Of a stretch of 64,000 bases of DNA, positions 57,509 to 64,000 are shown one piece after another. The DNA comes from Streptomyces sp. ISL-96 (GTDB lineage: Bacteria; Actinomycetota; Actinomycetes; Streptomycetales; Streptomycetaceae), in the NCBI RefSeq assembly GCF_018614035.1, contig NZ_JAGGPA010000041.1, positions 62,001-126,000 on the forward strand. Reading direction: 5' to 3'. Positions within the stretch are counted from its first letter, which is position 1. Each line of letters opens with the position of its first letter. The position numbers were made by a program, and so were the translations under genes. Below the pieces are notes generated by a model that did no database searches, was not told the origin of the DNA, and saw only the letters and a program-made list of their open reading frames with translations.

Positions 57509-58048
57509 TCAGTTGAAAGACCGCACGGTGGAGTAGTACTTCTTTGCGGTCTTCTTGCAGTTTGCCTTGAGCTCCTTGCGCTGGGCAGGGGTGAACGGGT
57601 CTGCCCAGACGAATTTGTCGCACACACGGTTCATGTCATGCAGGAAGGCTTTGTCCACGCGCTTCTTGTGGTCCCTGCGGAACGCCGGTGCGCCGATGAT
57701 TCTCTTGTAGTTGCGGTAGCCGAAGTCATGTCGCCAACACGGAAACTTGAGGTCGTATCCCCCGGGAAGCTTGTCCGGTGCCCAGGAGCAGCTATCGGTG
57801 TCCCATGTGAACCTGTACTTCTTGATGGAGGGAGTATTTCGCTTTCCGAGTGCCGCGAACCACCGATCTTGGGAAGCGGCAGATTCCGCGGTGACGGACT
57901 TCATCTTCGACAGCTTCTGGGCCTTGGTCGCCTGGGGGGCAAGTGGTTCGGCTGCGCGAGCGGAATCGGCTAAGGCCGGCGTCACTGCTGTGAGGACGAG
58001 CACGCTTGTCAGCGCTGCTCCGGAAATTGAATTACGCAAGGTGGTCAA
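57509..58048 (-). CDS. Secreted phospholipase A2 (prokaryotic PLA2 family)
   Basis: 179 aa. Signal peptide up to about residue 28 (AALTSVLVLTAVTPALA), then the mature small enzyme. The calcium/active-site block CWRHDFGYRNYKR has the catalytic His107-Asp108; DTDSCSWAPDK supplies the calcium-loop Asp, and the four Cys should form two disulfides as in Streptomyces PLA2. The TTG at 58048 has AGGAAA at good distance; a second TTG 9 bases later is an alternative. It releases fatty acids from phospholipids outside the cell. Confidence 0.9.
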   Translation of the reverse strand: MTTLRNSISGAALTSVLVLTAVTPALADSARAAEPLAPQATKAQKLSKMKSVTAESAASQDRWFAALGKRNTPSIKKYRFTWDTDSCSWAPDKLPGGYDLKFPCWRHDFGYRNYKRIIGAPAFRRDHKKRVDKAFLHDMNRVCDKFVWADPFTPAQRKELKANCKKTAKKYYSTVRSFN

Positions 58049-58404
58049 GGTTGCGTTTCCTTTCCTGTTGGCGTCGGCGGTAACACTGTCATGTGGCGTG
58101 TGGCGCAGGCAACCGTTTAAGGCCTACCAGAGACGTGAAGGAATTCGGAGGCTGGCATTCCGTTGGCTCTGGCCAGCAATAACGCTCGGGGCGGCCTTCG
58201 GTTATGCCACTTCTGGTATGCGGAGATTCGCCGCATGGGCTGCCGTCCAAGGTCTCACCGCGTGGCTTCCTCGGTCGGGTGCGCTCCCGTGGAAGCTCAG
58301 ATTGTGCTCAAAAGAGCTAGGTGTGGTGGACCGCTTACTACGCTTTAGGCTGCCGCCTGTTGCCGGGGTGCGACGACGGACACGATCGAGAGGAGCCAGG
58401 CCAG
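58049..58404. other. Intergenic gap, lower GC than the rest
   Basis: No gene of streptomycete codon pattern was found between the phospholipase and the XRE gene. The stretch is visibly less GC-rich, with words such as GTTTAAGG, AATAACG and AAAAGAGCTAGG. It probably contains the divergent promoters of both genes. The XRE ribosome site GAGAGGAG is at its right end. Confidence 0.5.
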
Positions 58405-58743
58405 ATGAAACCTATTGGCAGCAGGCACCGCAAGCCGGGGCTGGAAGATTTCTTCGGCCGAGCGGTGAGAGCGCGGCGCCGTGAGATTGGAATGACTCAA
58501 GCGCAGTTGGCAGAATTGACAGGAATGTCGCAGGCGGCGATATCCCGACTGGAGCACGGGAAATGTATGCCGACGCTCCCTTTACTGGAGCGAGTCGCGG
58601 CAGCGCTGAACTCGGTGCTTCTCGTGGCGATCGAACCCCGCCGTCGTGTGTCCGTCAACTTCCGCGCGTTCGCTGACCAGCCCGGGCGGGGCGGGGCGGA
58701 TGAACGTTGCCACGGAGTAGCGGTGGCGGAGCCAGTGCGGTGA
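58405..58743 (+). CDS. Small XRE-family HTH protein
   Basis: 112 aa with a single HTH (ARRREIGMTQAQLAELTGMSQAAISRLEHGK in parts) and a short C-terminal tail without a recognised domain. GAGGAG lies 10 nt before the ATG. It resembles antitoxin-like or phage-type Cro/XRE regulators. Divergent from the phospholipase gene and followed by a hairpin and a convergent vapC-like gene. The regulated target is unknown; the phospholipase is one candidate. Confidence 0.78.
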   Translation: MKPIGSRHRKPGLEDFFGRAVRARRREIGMTQAQLAELTGMSQAAISRLEHGKCMPTLPLLERVAAALNSVLLVAIEPRRRVSVNFRAFADQPGRGGADERCHGVAVAEPVR

Positions 58744-58754
58744 CGGGCCCGGCC

Positions 58755-58780
58755 CCGGGGTGTTCCTGCGAACACCCCGG
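58755..58780. terminator. Hairpin after the XRE gene
   Basis: CCGGGGTGTT (58755-58764) pairs with AACACCCCGG (58771-58780), 10 bp with a 6-base loop, between convergent genes. Confidence 0.8.
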
Positions 58781-58798
58781 CCCGGGCCGCTGTCTTTG

Positions 58799-59173
58799 TC
58801 AGGCCGCCATGATCTGTACGTCGTACTGCGGGATCGACTTGTCGCGGGTGACGAGGGTGAGTTCTTCCATCTGCGCCTGGGCGATGAGCACGCGGTCGAA
58901 GGGGTCCCGGTGGTGCGATGGCAGCCGGGCGGCGCGCACCCCGTGGGCCGCGGTGATGGGCAGCGGCATGAACTGCAGGTCCCTGGCTCGTTCGGCCAGG
59001 TTTTCAGTGCTGTCGAGTTTGCCGAGGGAATGCTTGATAGCGATCTCCCACGGCGTTGCGGCGCTGATGTACACGTCAGGTTCGGTGCGCAGCAGGTCTT
59101 TGAGGGCCGGGGACAGCTCAGGCGAGGCGTTCAGCCACCACAGGACGACGTGCGTGTCGAGGAGCAGCTTCAT
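58799..59173 (-). CDS. vapC: PIN-domain ribonuclease, VapC-type toxin
   Basis: 124 aa with PIN acidic residues at LLDTHVVLWW (Asp6), AATPWEIAIK (Glu) and DPFDRVLIAQAQ (Asp), and DKSIPQYDV at the end. VapC toxins cut tRNA or rRNA. The start overlaps the antitoxin stop (ATGA), so the pair is coupled. The IAQAQ and TRDKSI segments fit the plant/bacterial PIN subfamily next to Phd/YefM partners. Confidence 0.88.
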   Translation of the reverse strand: MKLLLDTHVVLWWLNASPELSPALKDLLRTEPDVYISAATPWEIAIKHSLGKLDSTENLAERARDLQFMPLPITAAHGVRAARLPSHHRDPFDRVLIAQAQMEELTLVTRDKSIPQYDVQIMAA

Positions 59174-59415
59174 CCGCGCATCCCGAAGGCTTCGGCGATG
59201 TCGTCGGGCAGTTCGTCGAAGTCGTCGTGGAGGTGGATCTGGCCCTTGAGGGCGCCGTAATCGGTCCGGTCGACCTTGGGGCGCAGCGGCACGACCTTGG
59301 CGATGGGCTGGCCGGCCCGGCTGATCACGATCTCTTCACCGGTCTCGACCTGCTGCAGTATCCGCGAGAAGTGCGTCTTCGCCTCGTGGACGTTGTACTG
59401 CCGGGCTGCTTCCAT
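59170..59415 (-). CDS. vapB: Phd/YefM-type antitoxin
   Basis: 81 aa. N-terminal MEAARQYNVHEAKTHFSRILQQVETGEEIVISRAGQPIAKV in parts is the Phd/YefM DNA-binding module; the acidic C-terminal tail (HDDFDELPDDIAEAFG) would block the PIN active site. The pair is upstream-to-downstream antitoxin then toxin. It ends the leftward side facing mfd. Confidence 0.88.
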   Translation of the reverse strand: MEAARQYNVHEAKTHFSRILQQVETGEEIVISRAGQPIAKVVPLRPKVDRTDYGALKGQIHLHDDFDELPDDIAEAFGMRG

Positions 59416-59625
59416 GACTGCCTCACAGGGAGCCGGGGGACTAACAGTGGACTAGCTTCAGATCCAGCGTAGCGCCGATACGGCCGTCCGAGCCACAGTG
59501 TTCCCTCACGCGGGTGACGGACCGGCGTCGTAGGCTGGGAGAACCCCGGCCCGTGAGACGTGTCGGGTCCTTCGCGTTGCCCACAGCTGTTTTTGTTCAC
59601 CTCGTTACCCGGACGGAAGCCCTTC

Positions 59626-62600
59626 ATGAGCCTGCACGGTCTGCTCGATGCCGTAGTACGAGACCCGGCGCTCGCCGAAGCGGTGAAGGCCGCCACCGAC
59701 GGCAACCGCATGCACATCGACCTGGTCGGCCCGCCCGCCGCGCGGCCTTTCGCGGTGGCCGCGCTGGCCCGCGAGACCGGGCGTACCGTGCTCGCCGTCA
59801 CGGCCACCGGCCGTGAGGCCGAGGACCTGGCGGCTGCTCTGCGCACGCTGCTGCCGGAGGAGGGGATCGTCGACTACCCGTCGTGGGAGACGCTGCCGCA
59901 TGAGCGGCTGTCGCCCCGCAGCGACACGATGGGCCGGCGCCTCGCAGTCCTGCGCCGCCTCGCGCACCCCCGCGCCGACGACCCGTCCGCCGGCCCGGTG
60001 AGCGTGATCGTGGCGCCGGTACGGTCCGTACTCCAGCCGCAGGTCAAAGGGCTGGGCGACCTGGAGCCGGTGGCGCTGCGGACCGGGCAGAGCGCCGACC
60101 TGGGCGACGTGACCGCCGCGCTCGCGGCAGCGGCGTACTCGCGCGTAGAGCTGGTCGAGAAGCGCGGCGAATTCGCGGTGCGCGGCGGCATCCTCGACGT
60201 CTTCCCACCGACCGAGGAGCACCCGCTGCGGGTGGAGTTCTGGGGCGACGACGTCGAGGAGATCCGCTACTTCAAGGTCGCCGACCAGCGTTCGCTCGAA
60301 GTCGCCGAGCACGGGCTGTGGGCGCCGCCCTGCCGCGAGCTGCTGCTGACCGACAGCGTGCGGGAGCGGGCGGCCGCCCTCGCCGAGGCGCACCCCGAGC
60401 TCGGCGAGCTGCTCGGCAAGCTGGCCGAGGGGATCGCCGTAGAGGGCATGGAGTCCCTCGCTCCGGTCCTCGTGGACGACATGGAGCTGCTGCTCGACGT
60501 GCTGCCCAAGGGGTCGATGGCGCTGGTGTGCGACCCCGAGCGGGTACGGACCAGGGCGGCGGACCTGGTGGCGACCTCCCAGGAGTTCCTCCAGGCGTCC
60601 TGGGCCGCCACGGCGGGCGGCGGCGACGCCCCGATCGACGTGGGCGCGGCCTCGCTGCGCGGCATCGCGGACGTACGGGAACACGCCCGTGAGCTGGACA
60701 TGCTGTGGTGGTCGGTGGCGCCGTTCGCCGCCGACGAGGAGCTGTCGGACGACACGCTCAAGCTCGGCATGCACGCCCCGGAGGCGTACCGCGGCGACAC
60801 GGCCAGAGCGCTCGCCGACACCAAGGGATGGCTGGCCGACGGCTGGCGCACGGTGTACGTCACCGAGGGCCACGGCCCGGCGGCGCGTACGGTCGAAGTC
60901 CTCGGCAGTGAGGGCATCCCCGCCCGCCTCGAGGCGGACCTCGCCGAGATCGGCCCGTCCGTCGTCCACGTCGCGTGCGGCTCGATCGACTACGGCTTCG
61001 TCGACCCCGGCCTCAAGCTGGCCGTACTCACCGAGACCGACCTCACCGGCCAGCGCACCGCCACCAAGGAACTGGGCCGCATGCCGGCCCGCCGCCGCAA
61101 GACCATCGACCCGCTGACGCTCCAGGCCGGCGACTTCATCGTCCACGAGCAGCACGGCGTCGGCCGCTACATCGAGATGGTCCAGCGCACGGTCCAGGGC
61201 GCGACCCGCGAGTACCTGCTCGTCGAGTACGCCCCCGCCAAGCGCGGCCAGCCCGGCGACCGCCTCTACATCCCCACCGACCAGCTGGAGCAGGTCACCA
61301 AGTACGTCGGCGGCGAGGCCCCGACCCTCCACCGGCTCGGCGGCGCGGACTGGACGAAGACGAAGGCGCGCGCGAAGAAGGCGGTCAAGGAGATCGCCGC
61401 CGACCTGATCAAGCTGTACTCGGCGCGCATGGCGGCGCCCGGCCACACCTTCGGCCCGGACACCCCCTGGCAGCGCGAGCTGGAGGACGCCTTCCCGTAC
61501 GTCGAGACGCCCGACCAGCTGTCCACCATCGCCGAGGTGAAGGAGGACATGGAGAAGTCCATCCCCATGGACCGCCTGGTCTGCGGCGACGTCGGTTACG
61601 GCAAGACGGAGATCGCGGTCCGCGCCGCCTTCAAGGCGGTGCAGGACGGCAAGCAGGTCGCGGTCCTCGTCCCCACGACGCTGCTGGTGCAGCAGCACTT
61701 CGGCACGTTTTCGGAGCGGTACGCCCAGTTCCCGGTCGTGGTGAAGGCGCTGAGCCGCTTCCAGTCGGACACGGAGGCGAAGGCGACGCTGGAGGGGCTC
61801 CGCGAGGGTTCGGTCGACCTCGTCATCGGTACGCACCGGCTCTTCTCCGCCGAGACGAAGTTCAAGGACCTGGGCCTGGTCATCGTCGACGAGGAGCAGC
61901 GGTTCGGTGTCGAGCACAAGGAGCAGCTGAAGAAGCTGCGCGCCAACGTCGACGTACTGACGATGTCCGCGACGCCGATTCCGCGCACGCTCGAAATGGC
62001 GGTCACCGGCATCCGTGAGATGTCGACGATCACGACGCCGCCGGAGGAGCGCCACCCGGTGCTGACCTTCGTCGGACCGTACGAGCAGAAGCAGATCGGC
62101 GCCGCGATCCGCCGTGAGCTGCTGCGCGAGGGCCAGGTCTTCTACATCCACAACCGCGTCGAGTCGATCGACCGGGCAGCCGCGAAGCTCCGTGAGATCG
62201 TGCCGGAGGCGCGGATCGCTACAGCGCACGGTCAGATGGGCGAGAGCGCGCTGGAGCAGGTGGTCGTCGACTTCTGGGAGAAGAAGTTCGACGTCCTGGT
62301 GTCGACGACGATCGTCGAGTCCGGCATCGACATCTCCAACGCCAACACTCTGATCGTCGAGCGCGGCGACAACTTCGGTCTCTCGCAGTTGCATCAGCTG
62401 CGTGGCCGGGTGGGCCGTGGCCGCGACCGTGGGTACGCGTACTTCCTCTACCCGCCGGAGAAGCCGCTGACGGAGACCGCGCACGAGCGGCTCGCGACGA
62501 TCGCCCAGCACACCGAGATGGGCGCGGGCATGTACGTGGCCATGAAGGACCTCGAAATCCGTGGCGCGGGCAACCTCCTGGGCGGTGAGCAGTCCGGTCA

Positions 62601-63156
62601 CATCGCGGGCGTCGGCTTCGACCTGTACATCCGCATGGTCGGTGAGGCCGTGGCCGATTACCGCGCGGCGGTGGACGGCCAGGTCGAGGAGGAGCCGCCG
62701 CTGGAGGTCAAGATCGAGCTCCCGGTGGACGCGCACGTTCCGCACGACTACGCGCCGGGCGAGCGGCTGCGTCTCCAGGCGTACCGGGCGATCGCCTCGG
62801 CGAACTCCGAGGACGACATCCGGGCCGTACGGGAAGAGCTCACCGACCGGTACGGCAAGCTTCCCGAGCCGGTGGAGAACCTGCTCCTGGTCGCGGGCCT
62901 GCGGATGCTGGCGCGCGCCTGCGGCGTCGCGGACATCACGCTGGCCGGGCCCAACATCCGCTTCGGGCCGGTGGAGCTGCGCGAGTCGCAGGAGCTGAGG
63001 CTGAAGCGGCTGTATCCGCGTACGGTCCTGAAGCCGGCCACCCACCAGATCCTGGTCCCGCGTCCGACGACGGGTCAGATCGGTGGCAAGCCGGTGGTCG
63101 GCCGCGAACTGCTGGCGTGGACGGGCGAGTTCCTTACGACGATCCTCGGGTCGTAA
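59626..63156 (+). CDS. mfd: Transcription-repair coupling factor Mfd
   Basis: 1176 aa translocase that removes stalled RNA polymerase from DNA and recruits UvrA. N-terminal UvrB-like module (KRGEFAVRGGILDVFP), the RNA-polymerase interaction region before the helicase (DFIVHEQHGVGRYIEM), Walker A GDVGYGKTEIA at about 654-664, the DEEQRFGVEHKE motif II, and the C-terminal regulatory domain. ATG at 59626; an upstream in-frame start at 59560 adds unrelated residues and has no Shine-Dalgarno. Length is standard. Confidence 0.97.
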   Translation: MSLHGLLDAVVRDPALAEAVKAATDGNRMHIDLVGPPAARPFAVAALARETGRTVLAVTATGREAEDLAAALRTLLPEEGIVDYPSWETLPHERLSPRSDTMGRRLAVLRRLAHPRADDPSAGPVSVIVAPVRSVLQPQVKGLGDLEPVALRTGQSADLGDVTAALAAAAYSRVELVEKRGEFAVRGGILDVFPPTEEHPLRVEFWGDDVEEIRYFKVADQRSLEVAEHGLWAPPCRELLLTDSVRERAAALAEAHPELGELLGKLAEGIAVEGMESLAPVLVDDMELLLDVLPKGSMALVCDPERVRTRAADLVATSQEFLQASWAATAGGGDAPIDVGAASLRGIADVREHARELDMLWWSVAPFAADEELSDDTLKLGMHAPEAYRGDTARALADTKGWLADGWRTVYVTEGHGPAARTVEVLGSEGIPARLEADLAEIGPSVVHVACGSIDYGFVDPGLKLAVLTETDLTGQRTATKELGRMPARRRKTIDPLTLQAGDFIVHEQHGVGRYIEMVQRTVQGATREYLLVEYAPAKRGQPGDRLYIPTDQLEQVTKYVGGEAPTLHRLGGADWTKTKARAKKAVKEIAADLIKLYSARMAAPGHTFGPDTPWQRELEDAFPYVETPDQLSTIAEVKEDMEKSIPMDRLVCGDVGYGKTEIAVRAAFKAVQDGKQVAVLVPTTLLVQQHFGTFSERYAQFPVVVKALSRFQSDTEAKATLEGLREGSVDLVIGTHRLFSAETKFKDLGLVIVDEEQRFGVEHKEQLKKLRANVDVLTMSATPIPRTLEMAVTGIREMSTITTPPEERHPVLTFVGPYEQKQIGAAIRRELLREGQVFYIHNRVESIDRAAAKLREIVPEARIATAHGQMGESALEQVVVDFWEKKFDVLVSTTIVESGIDISNANTLIVERGDNFGLSQLHQLRGRVGRGRDRGYAYFLYPPEKPLTETAHERLATIAQHTEMGAGMYVAMKDLEIRGAGNLLGGEQSGHIAGVGFDLYIRMVGEAVADYRAAVDGQVEEEPPLEVKIELPVDAHVPHDYAPGERLRLQAYRAIASANSEDDIRAVREELTDRYGKLPEPVENLLLVAGLRMLARACGVADITLAGPNIRFGPVELRESQELRLKRLYPRTVLKPATHQILVPRPTTGQIGGKPVVGRELLAWTGEFLTTILGS

Positions 63157-63160
63157 CACC

Positions 63161-63202
63161 CCCGTCCGCCGTGGCCGGCCGCGGCCGGCCACGGCGGACG
63201 GG
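63161..63202. terminator. Perfect 42-bp palindrome, probable bidirectional terminator
   Basis: Every base from 63161 to 63202 is symmetric (20-bp arms around a central GC), giving an exceptionally strong stem directly behind mfd and before the convergent SGNH hydrolase gene. Confidence 0.9.
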
Positions 63203-63211
63203 CCGGCTCCG

Positions 63212-64000
63212 TCAGAGCGTGTCGAGGTCGAGCGCCTCGGCCATCACGCGGAACCCGGCGTCGTTCGGGTGCAGGGCGTCGCCCGAGTCGTACGCCGGGA
63301 GCATGCGGTCCCGGTCGGCGGGGTCGGCCAGGGCGCGGTCCAGGTCGACCACCGCGTCGTACTCACCGGACGTACGGATCCACTGGTTGACCGCGTCGCG
63401 CTTGGCCTCGTTGACCTCGGTGTAGTACCCCGAGCCCTTGATCGGCGTCAGGGTCGCGCCGACCGCCTTGATGCCCTTGGCGTGCGCCTGGCGGATCACC
63501 GTGCGGTGGCCTTCGATGAGCTGCTCGGCCGACACCTCGGGCGTGGGGCCGCCCGGCACGCCCTGCCAGCCGCTGCCACCGATGTCGTTGATGCCTTCCA
63601 GCACGATGACCGTGCCGACGCCCGGCTCGCTGAGCACGTCCTTCTTGAAGCGGGCGATGCCCTTCTCCCCGGCCCAGGTCGTGTCGTTGGTGACCTGGTT
63701 GCCGCCGATGCCGTGGTTGAGGACGCTGCGCGGCTTGCCGGTGGCGGCGAAGCGCTCGGCGAGTTCGTCCGGGTAGCGGTTGTCCGTGTTCGGGCTGGAG
63801 CCGACGCCGTCGGTGATGGAGTCCCCGAAGGCCACCACACCGTCGCGGCGCCCGGACCTCTCCCCGCCGCCGACCTCGACGCCGGTGAGGTAGTACCAGG
63901 AGTCGCTGGTCTCCTTGAACGCCGCGCCGTCGCGGTCCGAGCGGTGGTCGCCGTCGGCGCGGTAGCTGGTGGCCGAGGAGAACGTGTGGAAGGTGGCGGG
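63212..64000 (-). CDS. SGNH/GDSL-type hydrolase (N-terminus beyond window)
   Basis: An open frame reads from the right edge through to 63212: at least 262 aa. Blocks: FGDSITDG (catalytic Ser), HGIGGNQV (Gly and Asn), EGINDIGGSG and DALHPNDAG (Asp-His pair), the complete SGNH esterase set. The part upstream of 63838 (ATFHTFSSATSYRADGDH and SWYYLTGVEVGG) is in frame and resembles the N-terminal beta-sandwich of secreted Streptomyces GDSL esterases that act on polysaccharide acetates or lipids. The start lies outside the window. Confidence 0.85.
   Translation of the reverse strand, partial: PATFHTFSSATSYRADGDHRSDRDGAAFKETSDSWYYLTGVEVGGGERSGRRDGVVAFGDSITDGVGSSPNTDNRYPDELAERFAATGKPRSVLNHGIGGNQVTNDTTWAGEKGIARFKKDVLSEPGVGTVIVLEGINDIGGSGWQGVPGGPTPEVSAEQLIEGHRTVIRQAHAKGIKAVGATLTPIKGSGYYTEVNEAKRDAVNQWIRTSGEYDAVVDLDRALADPADRDRMLPAYDSGDALHPNDAGFRVMAEALDLDTL

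Overview
The window is a piece of Streptomyces chromosome. GC is very high throughout, GTG and TTG starts are common, and many genes are joined by 4-base ATGA or GTGA overlaps. Typical streptomycete families are present: whiJ-type XRE/DUF397/ATPase genes, a sortase-E (LAETG) surface protein, a coiled-coil 'cellulose-binding' protein, SUKH-type proteins and an Rpf protein. The order of the housekeeping genes (pmt, rsmI, tatD, rpf, rsmA, ispE, galTEK, ppc, pth, rplY, prs, glmU, mfd) is that of the conserved chromosome core, so this is not a plasmid or a large island.

Layout. 1-5.4 kb: DMT transporter fragment, YbaK-like deacylase, a class B penicillin-binding protein, protein mannosyltransferase, and divergently rsmI. 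5.5-12.3 kb: zinc-ribbon protein, TatD, a DUF348/G5/Rpf cell-wall hydrolase, rsmA-ispE, an ABC-F ATPase. 12.5-17.1 kb: two tandem membrane-anchored beta-propeller paralogues and an atypical LuxR regulator without a phosphoacceptor Asp. 17.3-22.6 kb: a sodium:sugar symporter with a small membrane partner, divergent from the coupled galT-galE-galK operon. 22.9-25.2 kb: a second LuxR regulator, then divergent tamR-like marR and tam.

25.35-29.3 kb is the most unusual part. It holds a 63-aa peptide gene, an unrecognised protein, two paralogous unrecognised proteins with a TH-x-VFHLT-x-WG motif, and a serine beta-lactamase-like hydrolase. The last four genes are joined by GTGA/ATGA overlaps, and the peptide is followed at once by a strong ribosome binding site. 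29.3-32.9 kb: a whiJ-type locus with divergent arms, containing a DUF6247/RelE-like pair and three consecutive DUF397 genes. 32.9-38 kb: tetR-desaturase, ppc, and a surface protein.

38.5-44.3 kb: membrane protein, pth, rplY, prs, glmU, tRNA-Gln and a homing-endonuclease-like HTH protein beside the tRNA. 44.3-52 kb: an orphan sensor kinase, then a cluster of deaminase, WHH nuclease and SUKH immunity domains (two of them fused within single proteins) without secretion signals, and a coiled-coil protein. 52-59.5 kb: DHA2 drug exporter, MacB-like ABC pair, secreted phospholipase A2, XRE regulator, VapBC-type pair. 59.6-64 kb: mfd and the end of an SGNH hydrolase gene.

Strong inverted repeats that look like terminators close most units. 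A roughly 105-nt dispersed repeat occurs twice, 37 kb apart. No CRISPR, rRNA, insertion sequence or phage integrase was seen.
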